DNA from: Mariprofundaceae bacterium
GTDB taxonomy: Bacteria > Pseudomonadota > Zetaproteobacteria > Mariprofundales > Mariprofundaceae
Direction of reading: 5' to 3'
Assembly (NCBI GenBank): GCA_015488125.1
Contig: WFOJ01000085.1
Location: 1-8,747 of the forward strand
DNA: 8,747 bases
This document shows, one piece after another, positions 1-7,300 of this stretch. Below the pieces are notes generated by a model. The model had not been told where the DNA came from. It was given only the letters and a program-made list of their open reading frames with translations, and searched no databases. The position numbers and the translations under genes are program-made. Numbering within the stretch: position 1 is the stretch's first letter; each line of letters opens with the position of its first letter.

Positions 1-51
1 ATCGCCCTGGTGACCCCGGAGATGCTGGGGCAGGATTTGCATAGCTGTTAG
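1..51 (+). CDS. 3' end of an unidentified upstream gene (partial)
   Basis: Read from base 1, the frame gives sixteen residues ending in LGQDLHSC and then a TAG stop at 49-51. That stop lies five bases before the Shine-Dalgarno of mdh, which is the spacing expected for the preceding gene of the same operon. The frame starting at base 3 is also open (to a TAG ending at 44), but it reads as a Gly/Ala/Pro-rich string and looks less protein-like. Too little is visible to name a family. It is also possible that no gene ends here. Confidence 0.4.
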   Translation: MALVTPEMLGQDLHSC

Positions 52-55
52 TAAC

Positions 56-61
56 AAGGAG
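56..61 (+). promoter_or_regulatory. Shine-Dalgarno (AAGGAG) of mdh
   Basis: AAGGAG is followed by a seven-base spacer and the ATG at 69. This strong, well-spaced site is the reason for choosing the ATG at 69 over the in-frame ATG at 84, even though the resulting N-terminus is longer than usual for the family. Confidence 0.75.
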
Positions 62-68
62 AAGACGT

Positions 69-1052
69 ATGCGCTGGTCTGGCATGGTTCGCGGTGATAA
101 CCGCTATTTTCCGAGAAAAAAAGTCACCATTGTCGGCTCTGGCAATGTTGGCGCGACGGCCGCGTTTCTGGCAGCACAAAAAGAATTGGCGGATATTGTG
201 CTGCTGGATGTCATCGACGGTGTACCACAAGGCAAGGCACTGGATATGTATGAGGCTTCGCCAATTCAGGGGTATGATGTACATATCACAGGCACGCAGA
301 ACTATGCCGATACGGCTGCTTCAGATGTGGTGGTGATCACCGCCGGGCTGGCACGCAAACCGGGCATGAGTCGTGATGATTTGTTACGCAGCAATGTTGG
401 CATTGTCCAGCAGGTGACGGAAAACATCGTCAGGCATTCGCCGGATTGTATTCTGATCGTGGTTACCAATCCACTGGACGCCATGGTTTATACGGCCAGC
501 AAGGTATCCGGCTTTCCGCGTTCGCGTATCATGGGCATGGCCGGGGTGCTGGATGCTGCCCGCATGCGCAGCTTTATTGCCGAGGCGCTGGATGTTTCCA
601 TCCGCGACGTTTCCGCCTTTGTTCTTGGTGGCCATGGTGATACCATGGTGCCATTGACACGTTATGCCACTGTCGCCGGGGTACCGCTGCACGAAATGCT
701 GGATGAAGCAGCGATCGAGGCGATTTGTCAGCGTACAGCGGCTGGCGGCGCGGAAATCGTCCGTCTGTTAAAAACAGGCTCGGCCTATTATGCGCCGGCA
801 GCCGCTATTGTGGCCATGCTCGAATCTATTATCAGGGATCAGAACCACATCATGCCCTGTGCCGCCTGCCTGCAGGGGGAATATGGCATCGACGGCTATT
901 TTATGGGCGTTCCCTGCAAATTGGGAGGCGGCGGCATGGAAGCCGTTGTCGAACTTGACTTAAGCGATGAAGAGCAGGCGAAGCTGCAAGCCTCACTGGC
1001 ATCGGTACGGTCATTGGTGCGCGAGGTGGATGTGCTGCTTGCAGCTTCATGA
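69..1052 (+). CDS. mdh: malate dehydrogenase, LDH-like NAD-dependent type
   Basis: Cytoplasmic TCA-cycle enzyme that interconverts L-malate and oxaloacetate with NAD+/NADH. The 327 residues show the Rossmann GSGNVG motif at 23-28, the substrate-loop RKPG at 96-99 followed by R102, NPLD at 134-137, the catalytic Asp162 with nearby Arg165 (LDAAR), and the catalytic GGHGD with His189. Arginine rather than glutamine at position 96 (RKPGMSR) is the known malate-versus-lactate determinant in this superfamily, so MDH is preferred over LDH. Family members usually begin a few residues before KKVTIVG. Here there are about 14 extra residues, rich in Arg and Trp, supported by a strong Shine-Dalgarno. A later start at Met6 (base 84) would still leave an extension. 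The stop codon overlaps the yraN start as ATGA, which suggests translational coupling. Confidence 0.95.
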   Translation: MRWSGMVRGDNRYFPRKKVTIVGSGNVGATAAFLAAQKELADIVLLDVIDGVPQGKALDMYEASPIQGYDVHITGTQNYADTAASDVVVITAGLARKPGMSRDDLLRSNVGIVQQVTENIVRHSPDCILIVVTNPLDAMVYTASKVSGFPRSRIMGMAGVLDAARMRSFIAEALDVSIRDVSAFVLGGHGDTMVPLTRYATVAGVPLHEMLDEAAIEAICQRTAAGGAEIVRLLKTGSAYYAPAAAIVAMLESIIRDQNHIMPCAACLQGEYGIDGYFMGVPCKLGGGGMEAVVELDLSDEEQAKLQASLASVRSLVREVDVLLAAS

Positions 1053-1411
1053 GTACGCAGCGGGGCCAGCGCGGTGAACAGGCCGCGCGTCGTTATTTGC
1101 AACGGCGTGGCTACCATATTTTGGCGCAAAATGTGCGTCTTGGTCGCGGTGAAATTGATATTATCGCCAGCAAAAATGAAGTGCTTGCCTTCATTGAAGT
1201 CAAATACTACAAAAAACGCAACGATGCCTTGCTGGCGGTACACCGGGATAAACGCCGCCGTCTGATCCAGGCTGCCAGCCTGTGGCTTCGCCAGCACCGC
1301 GAGTATAGCGATGCCCGTTGTCGCTTTGACGTCGTCCTTGTCACCGACCGCCAGCCATCATGGCCAGCCATGCAGCTTGAACATATTCCCGATGCTTTCC
1401 GCCTGCACTGA
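1049..1411 (+). CDS. yraN: UPF0102 / YraN family protein, predicted nuclease fold
   Basis: A 120-residue protein of the widespread YraN (UPF0102) family, whose cellular role is not firmly established. Its fold resembles archaeal Holliday-junction resolvases and other PD-(D/E)xK nucleases. Visible here are the N-terminal family helix (GEQAARRYLQRRGY, residues 9-22), then GEID with Glu35 and Asp37, and IEVK with Glu50 and Lys52, which together match the expected acidic/lysine metal-site pattern. A basic KRRR stretch and the FDVVLV strand near the C-terminus are also typical. Length is normal for the family. The ATG lies in the ATGA overlap with mdh and has no good Shine-Dalgarno of its own (the closest, GAGGTGG, is about 20 nt away), so expression probably depends on ribosomes finishing mdh. 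In many Proteobacteria this gene sits beside rsmI; that partner is not seen here. Confidence 0.9.
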   Translation: MSTQRGQRGEQAARRYLQRRGYHILAQNVRLGRGEIDIIASKNEVLAFIEVKYYKKRNDALLAVHRDKRRRLIQAASLWLRQHREYSDARCRFDVVLVTDRQPSWPAMQLEHIPDAFRLH

Positions 1412-1449
1412 ACTTGCCATTTCCCCTTCCCTGGCTGTAGCTTCCGGGC

Positions 1450-2760
1450 ATGCGTATTTGTCACATCGGTCTTAATCACAAAACAGCTCCGGTCGAATTG
1501 CGTGAGCGGCTGGCCGTTCAGGAGCATGATATTCCCGCCATCTTGCAGGCCAGGGTTGCTCATCCGGCGATTCGCGAGGCGGCGTTGCTCTCCACCTGCA
1601 ACCGTGTGGAAATGACCGTCGTTACCCATGATCCTGACGCTGCCATTGCCTCTGTGCATGCCTGGTTTGCCGAAACAGCCGGGCTGGAACTGGATGCCGT
1701 GATGCCGCATTTGTATGCCTACCTGACCGATGATGCCGTCCACCATTTATTCGCGGTGGCCTCCGGTCTTGACTCGCTGGTGCTCGGCGAACCGCAGATT
1801 TTAGGCCAGGTCAAAACATCGTATGACCGGGCGCTGGCCGCAGGCACTGCCGGTCATATTCTGCATCGTTTGTATCAGCACACGTTTGCGGCTGCCAAGC
1901 GCGCCCGCAGCGAAACAGGGATTGGCAAGAATACGGTGAATATTTCTTCCTGTGCTGTTGATCTGGCCAAACGCATTTTTGGCGATCTGGCAGGCAAAAC
2001 GGTGATGTTGATCGGCGCCGGTGAAATGGCCGAACTGGCAGCGACGCATTTGCGCAGTCAGGGCTGCACCGATATTCTGGTTGCCAACCGGACGCTAGAG
2101 CGTGCCCGCAAGCTGGCCATGAATTACGATGGACACGCGCTGACACTGGAGCAACTGCCGGATTATCTGGATGCTGCTGATATTGTCATTTCCAGTACTG
2201 GCGCCAACACCTATGTGCTATTGCCGACGATGATGGAGGCAGCGCTGAATCGCCGCGCCGGTCGCCCCATGTTCCTTGTCGATATTGCCGTACCCCGGGA
2301 TATTGATCCGCGCATTGCCGAACTCAACAACGTCTATGTATATGATATTGATGATTTACAGCAAGTGGTTCAGGGCAATAAGGAAAATCGGGAAAAAGAA
2401 GCGGCGCGTGCTTACGCCCTGCTTAAAGAGGAAGAAAAAGATTTTCTCCGCTGGCTGAAATCGCTCGAATCTGTGCCGCTGATTCGCAGTATTCAGCAAC
2501 AGATTGAGGCGATGCGCACGGATGAATTGAACAAGGCCAGGCGTTACCTCAAAGACTTTGACGATGAGCAAATGGCGGCAGTTGAGCGCTTTAGCAAAGC
2601 CCTGAGCAAACGCTTCATGCATCCGACGCTGCGCACCCTGAAAACCCTGCCTGATGATATTGAAGGCGATTTGCTCATGGGCGCGGCCAGAAAATTGTTT
2701 GATGTGGAGATCAAAAGCACCCGGCAAGCACAGGATCAGGGTCATGAACGAACGTCTTGA
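1450..2760 (+). CDS. hemA: glutamyl-tRNA reductase
   Basis: First committed step of the C5 tetrapyrrole pathway: NADPH-dependent reduction of glutamyl-tRNA(Glu) to glutamate-1-semialdehyde in the cytoplasm, leading to heme and related cofactors. The 436 residues have the full architecture. The N-terminal catalytic domain opens with HIGLNHKTAPVELRE and holds the nucleophilic Cys50 in STCNRVE. The signature SGLDSLVLGEPQILGQ lies at 105-120. The NADPH-binding domain carries GAGEM at 189-193 and VANRT further on. A charged helical dimerisation domain follows from about residue 310. The start fits the family N-terminus exactly, but the region before it (1412-1449) is C/T-rich with no clear Shine-Dalgarno, so initiation may be weak or coupled to yraN. 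The last 17 bases overlap prfA. This enzyme is the usual control point for heme synthesis in bacteria, often by heme-dependent proteolysis; nothing in the DNA here shows a specific regulator. Confidence 0.97.
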   Translation: MRICHIGLNHKTAPVELRERLAVQEHDIPAILQARVAHPAIREAALLSTCNRVEMTVVTHDPDAAIASVHAWFAETAGLELDAVMPHLYAYLTDDAVHHLFAVASGLDSLVLGEPQILGQVKTSYDRALAAGTAGHILHRLYQHTFAAAKRARSETGIGKNTVNISSCAVDLAKRIFGDLAGKTVMLIGAGEMAELAATHLRSQGCTDILVANRTLERARKLAMNYDGHALTLEQLPDYLDAADIVISSTGANTYVLLPTMMEAALNRRAGRPMFLVDIAVPRDIDPRIAELNNVYVYDIDDLQQVVQGNKENREKEAARAYALLKEEEKDFLRWLKSLESVPLIRSIQQQIEAMRTDELNKARRYLKDFDDEQMAAVERFSKALSKRFMHPTLRTLKTLPDDIEGDLLMGAARKLFDVEIKSTRQAQDQGHERTS

Positions 2761-3817
2761 GCGTATCGTCCACCGCCACGAAGAACTGATGGCCTTGCTG
2801 GCAGATCCGGATATTACCAGTAACAGCAAGCGTTATGCTGAAGTTTCCCGTGAATTTGCCGATATTGAACCGGTGGCAGCGCATGTACGCCGACATCTAG
2901 CGTTGCTGAAACAGCAGCAAGACAGTCAGGAGATGCTGGATGATCCCGATTGTGATGCCGAGCTGCGGCAAATGGCTGAAGAAGAGCTGGCTGATCTGCG
3001 TCGTCAACTGCGTCAGAGTCAGGAGCAACTGGATGTACTGCTGCTGCCCAAAGACCCGAATGACGATCGCAATGCCATTATCGAAATCCGGGCCGGTACC
3101 GGCGGCGAGGAAGCGGCATTGTTTGCCGCTGATTTGTTTCGCATGTACAGCCGTTATGCCGAAAATCAGGGTTTTCAGGTGGAGGTGCTCTCCAGCAATA
3201 GCACGGGGATTGGCGGCTATAAAGAACTGATTGCACAGATTTCTGGCCGTAATGTATTTTCTCATTTCAAGTTTGAATCCGGTGTTCACCGTGTGCAACG
3301 TGTGCCGGAAACCGAATCAGGCGGACGCATCCACACCTCTGCCTGTACGGTCGCGGTGCTGCCGGAGGCAGCAGAAGTCGATATTGATATTCGCCCGGAT
3401 GATTTGCGCATTGATGTCTATCGCGCCTCAGGCGCAGGTGGCCAGCACGTCAACAAAACCGAATCAGCCGTGCGTATCACCCATCTTCCGTCAGGTCTGG
3501 TCGTCACCTGTCAGGATCAGGCCAGTCAGCATAAAAACAAGGCGCAAGCCATGAAAGTGCTGCAAAGCCGTTTGTATGATCAGCAACAACAGGCGCTGCA
3601 TCAGGAACGAGCCGATGCGCGCAAGGGCATGGTCGGTTCCGGCGACCGTTCAGAGCGTATCCGTACCTATAACTTTCCGCAGGGGCGTGTCACTGATCAT
3701 CGCATCAACCTGACATTGTACAAGCTGGAACAGATTCTGGCCGGTGACATGGATGAGCTGATTGGCAAGCTCACCAGCCACCACCAGGCAGCGTTATTGG
3801 CGGCATCGCATACCTAA
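2744..3817 (+). CDS. prfA: peptide chain release factor 1 (RF1)
   Basis: Class I release factor that reads UAA and UAG in the ribosomal A site and triggers peptidyl-tRNA hydrolysis. With the ATG at 2744 it has 357 residues, close to the 360 of E. coli RF1. The stop-codon-reading tripeptide of the PxT type is Pro188-Glu189-Thr190, in VPETESGGRIHTSA, which marks RF1 rather than RF2. The catalytic GGQ is at 232-234 in GAGGQHVNKTESAVR, and Gln234 is the residue that PrmC methylates in bacteria. The N-terminal part is a charged helical domain. The frame is open further upstream (in-frame ATG at 2654), but that extension is hemA sequence in another frame and does not resemble RF1. AGGA at 2732-2735 is a modest Shine-Dalgarno for the chosen start. 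The 17-nt overlap with hemA suggests coupling. prmC, the usual neighbour, does not follow. Confidence 0.96.
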   Translation: MNERLERIVHRHEELMALLADPDITSNSKRYAEVSREFADIEPVAAHVRRHLALLKQQQDSQEMLDDPDCDAELRQMAEEELADLRRQLRQSQEQLDVLLLPKDPNDDRNAIIEIRAGTGGEEAALFAADLFRMYSRYAENQGFQVEVLSSNSTGIGGYKELIAQISGRNVFSHFKFESGVHRVQRVPETESGGRIHTSACTVAVLPEAAEVDIDIRPDDLRIDVYRASGAGGQHVNKTESAVRITHLPSGLVVTCQDQASQHKNKAQAMKVLQSRLYDQQQQALHQERADARKGMVGSGDRSERIRTYNFPQGRVTDHRINLTLYKLEQILAGDMDELIGKLTSHHQAALLAASHT

Positions 3818-3821
3818 GGAG
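3815..3821 (+). promoter_or_regulatory. Shine-Dalgarno (TAAGGAG) of slyD, overlapping the prfA stop
   Basis: TAAGGAG contains the TAA stop of prfA and ends five bases before the slyD ATG at 3827. A ribosome terminating on prfA therefore sits on the slyD ribosome-binding site, consistent with efficient reinitiation and a shared transcript. Confidence 0.8.
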
Positions 3822-3826
3822 CATTT

Positions 3827-4318
3827 ATGTCTCAAAGCATTACCGCCAACAAGGCCGTAGAAATTCATTATACATTGACCAATAGCGAAGGCCATGTGCT
3901 TGATTCCTCGCAGGGCGGCGCGCCGCTGCCTTATCTGCATGGCTGCGGCGCCCTGATCGCAGGTCTGGAGCGCGAACTGGAAGGACGCAGCGCTGGCGAT
4001 GCGTTCTCGGTATCCATCAGCCCGGCAGACGGCTATGGCGAACGCCAGCCAGAGCTGGTGCAGCCTGTCAAACGTGAACTGTTCCAGTTTGATGGCGATA
4101 TTGAAGTCGGCATGCGCTTTCAGGCCGAAGCGGCGCATGGCGTGGAGCTGGTTACCGTGGTTGGCGTTGATGATCAGCAGGTGGTGATTGATGCCAATCA
4201 CCCGCTGGCCGGCGAAACACTGAACTTTGAAGTTGAGGTTATCTCTGTGCGTGATGCCAGCGAAGAAGAACTGGCGCATGGCCACCTGCACCATGATGAA
4301 GGCGGTTGCTGCCATTAG
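3827..4318 (+). CDS. slyD: FKBP-type peptidyl-prolyl cis-trans isomerase, SlyD-like
   Basis: Cytoplasmic peptidyl-prolyl isomerase and chaperone of the SlyD group. Its 163 residues follow the SlyD plan. The first FKBP half (about 1-72) contains HYTL, the LDSS turn with Asp26, PLPYLHGCGALIAGLE at 33-48 and DGYGE with Tyr70. The insert-in-flap chaperone domain (about 73-122) begins with ELVQPVKRELF. The second FKBP half returns at NHPLAGETLNF (from 124). The tail starts at EEELAHGH and is rich in His and Cys (His151, 153, 155, 156, Cys161, Cys162, His163). E. coli SlyD (196 residues) has the same EEELAHGH junction but a metal-binding tail of roughly 50 residues; here about 13 remain. In E. coli the tail binds nickel and helps HypB in hydrogenase maturation. 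Metal binding here is inferred and may be weaker. The strong Shine-Dalgarno over the prfA stop ties it to that operon. Confidence 0.93.
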   Translation: MSQSITANKAVEIHYTLTNSEGHVLDSSQGGAPLPYLHGCGALIAGLERELEGRSAGDAFSVSISPADGYGERQPELVQPVKRELFQFDGDIEVGMRFQAEAAHGVELVTVVGVDDQQVVIDANHPLAGETLNFEVEVISVRDASEEELAHGHLHHDEGGCCH

Positions 4319-4359
4319 GCCTTGCAAGCCCTGTAGGACGTGTCATCCACCACAGCCGG

Positions 4360-7300
4360 TCAACAACATGCTGTCGCCTGTTCCTCCACCAACGTTTCCA
4401 GTCGGGCCAGCATCAGCATAAGATGGGTGCGTTCGGCTTCGTTGCCGATGCGCCCTTCTTCGTGCTGCGCTGATTCAAGGGCAAAATGTTGCAGGCTTTG
4501 CCAGTGGCGATGCTGCGACCAGTGTTGCTCGCCGATACGCAGATAATCCCCTTTGCCCTGCCGCAACAAACAGTTGCCGGCACGAGCCTTTAGCAGGGTC
4601 AGTCGGTGGAACCATGCGCAGCGCAGCTTGTGGGCATCACCACTGCCCCATTCAGCGGAGCGCATGGGCTTCTCGATGGCGGCAAAGGGCAGCAAATGCA
4701 GCACTGCCTGCATCGCATGCAGGCAGTGCTTTAATGGCTGCCGCGTCTGGCCGCTCAAATAAATGGCCGGCGCCATTTGCGCCGTTTCCGGCAGCATGGC
4801 CAGGCCGGCGGATGTTTCCTGATCCAGTCCGGCGCGTGTTGCATCACGCAGCAAGCCAAGAAAGCGGCTGCTCTCATTGCCGCCAACACCCATCACCGCC
4901 TCGCTGCGGCAAAAGCTTCGCAGGCCACGGTATTGTCGCTGCAACCATGCCGCATCCAGCTGCCGTACATCGCACAGGCGCAACAGCTCCTCGGCAAACA
5001 GCAGGTGATACTCCTGGATTTCATGATGTAACTGATTCAGCAACTGCGCCGGAGCGTGACTGTTTTCGGCGATTGCCCGCAGCACAACCGCGCTGTGCAA
5101 CACATGCTCACCGATCAGCAGGCCTTCACATGCCTCTGCTGCCGAACAGCCCAGCATGGATTGCAAATGATGAACGCTGGCAAGGCCATAATAATCCACC
5201 ACATGATTTGCCATGCAGGTATGCGTCAGGCTGGAGCGCAACGGATGCAGCTGAATATCTTCACCATGCCGGCGGACAATCACAGGTGGAAAATAATCAT
5301 GCAGCAGACGATCCGCAAACAAACTCCAGTCGGCGTAGTTACTTTCATTAAAGGCATCATGCAGGCGGTTTTTTTCATGCCCGAGCAACACCGCTAACTG
5401 TGGCGCCAGATGCAGGCTTTCATCATCGTGCATCTTCGGGTCAATGCGCAGATCAAGACGTTTTTCGTCCAGCAGGGTCTGGCGCAGGCGGGTGTAGCGC
5501 GGCAGGTGACGCTGCGTATCAAAGCGTGCCAGTTCCAACGCTGCTGCCTGCCGGGCATTGGCCTGCAGGCATTGTTCGGCGACCTGATCCGCCACCCGCA
5601 ACAGCAGGCGATCGCGTCGCTTGCGACCAATGCTGGCTGCCGGTGTAGCTGAAAATAAAATCTTCAGGTTAACTTCGTGATCCGACATGTTCACGCCGGC
5701 TGCGTTATCAATCGCATCCGTATAAATCAGTCCGCCCTGCTGCGCGTATTCCAGCCGGGCAAGCTGGGTGAAGCCAAGGTTGCCGCCTTCCCCCACAACG
5801 CTGCAACGCAGCTCGCTGGCATTCACCCGTACCGCATTATTGGCCGGGTCGCGCACCTGCTGGTGCTGCTCTTCCGAAGATTTGACGTAAGTGCCAATAC
5901 CACCGTTATACAATAAATCCACCGGCGCTCTGAGAATGGCGCGGATCAGCGCCTCGCCGGACAGCGCTTCCGCCTCAATGCCAAGAGCCGCGCGAGCTTC
6001 CTGAGACAGCGCGATCTGCTTGCTGTCGCGTGCAAACACCCCGCCGCCATGACTGATCAATTCCTGATTGTAGGCATCCCAGCCCTTCACCTCGCGGAAC
6101 AGGCGTTGCCGTTCGGCGAAAGCCGCAGCGGTATCCGGGTTGGGGTCAAGAAAAATATGACGATGGTTAAAGGCCGCCAGCAGGCGCATATGAGGGTTCA
6201 GCAGCATGCCGTTGCCAAATACATCGCCGCTCATATCTCCAATTCCCACCACACTGATGGCATCGTTGGCAGCATCGCGTTCAAGCTGACGAAAATGCGC
6301 ACAAACGCATACCCAGGCGCCGCGTGCGGTGATGCCAAACGCCTTGTGATCGTAACCATGGCTGCCACCGCTGGCAAAGGCATCATCCAGCCAGAAACCT
6401 GCATCCTGCGCTTCGGCATTGGCATCATCAGAAAAGCGAGCCGTACCTTTATCAGCAGCCACCACCAGATAAGGGTCTTGCTGATCCGTGACTGCCACCT
6501 TGATGTCTGATGGCGGCACCACTTGCCGGGAGACCAGATTATCCGTCAGCTCAAGCAGGGCGCGGATAAACAGGCGGTATTGTTGCAGCACCACGGCAGG
6601 CGTTGGCCTGGGCTGCCGGACGATAAAGCCACCCTTGGCGCCTGTTGGCAGAATCTGGCCGTTCTTCACCGTTTGGGTGGCCATCAATTCGAGGATTTCC
6701 GTGCGATAATCATTCGTTCGATTAGAGTAGCGAATGCCACCCCGGGCAATTTTTCCAGCGCGCAAATGGACGCCTTCAACGCCGATACCGTGAACAAAAA
6801 TCTCACGGTAGGGGCGCGGACGCGGCACAAAATCCATCGCCGAAGGATCAATCTTGATGGCCAGCGGAAAAGTCATCGACCGCCGATAGGCATTGGTACG
6901 CAGGGTTGCCAGCACCAGCGACTGCAAGGCGCGAAACCAGCGGTCATGGGTCAGGCTGCTCACCTGACGCATGGCTTCGGTGAACTGCAGGCTGCGCTGG
7001 GCGCAGGCTGTGCCAGGCATGGCCGGACGATGCATGGCTTCAAACAGGCGGTACAGGCAGGCTGTTACCTTCGGGTAATGATTCATCATGTCAGAGAGCG
7101 GGCCAGGCGCGGCATCGGCCATGAGCTGAATCAGATGATTGCGTAGTGTGATCAGCACGGCAACATCACGAATACCAAGTCCGGCAGACACAATCAGCGC
7201 ATTCAGCGGATCGTCATCGGCCTCCTGATTCAGCACGCATTCCAGCCCTTCCTGCAAACGCGCCGTGGCTTCCATACGCATGGCTTCCGGCATCTGGCAA

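Noticed and set aside
1207..1746. Minus-strand open frame of 179 codons over yraN and hemA
   Set aside because: It spans the ends of two well-supported plus-strand genes, and its translation has no recognisable motif.
2654..2743. Longer prfA start at the ATG at 2654
   Set aside because: The extra 30 codons are hemA sequence read in another frame and do not resemble any RF1 N-terminus. The ATG at 2744 gives the expected length and N-terminus.
3794..4327. Minus-strand open frame of 177 codons over slyD
   Set aside because: Exactly antisense to a clear SlyD gene; its composition is that of a shadow frame.
4317..4332. Palindrome AGGCCTTGCAAGCCCT as an intrinsic terminator
   Set aside because: It has a central mismatch pair, a very short stem and no T-run on either side.
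4768..4795. Nested GGCGC/GCGCC dyad in the glutamate dehydrogenase gene
   Set aside because: The arms are only five bases and G+C-rich; this is expected by chance in coding DNA of this composition.
4614..5351. Plus-strand open frame of 245 codons antisense to the glutamate dehydrogenase gene
   Set aside because: It lies wholly inside a strongly supported minus-strand gene. The translation is rich in Ala, Arg, Pro and His with no recognisable domain, and I see no convincing Shine-Dalgarno. It looks like a shadow of G+C-biased codons.
6049..7146. Plus-strand open frames of 153 and 207 codons (6049-6510 and 6523-7146)
   Set aside because: Both are antisense to the most conserved catalytic part of the glutamate dehydrogenase, show no family features, and are explained by codon bias on the real strand.
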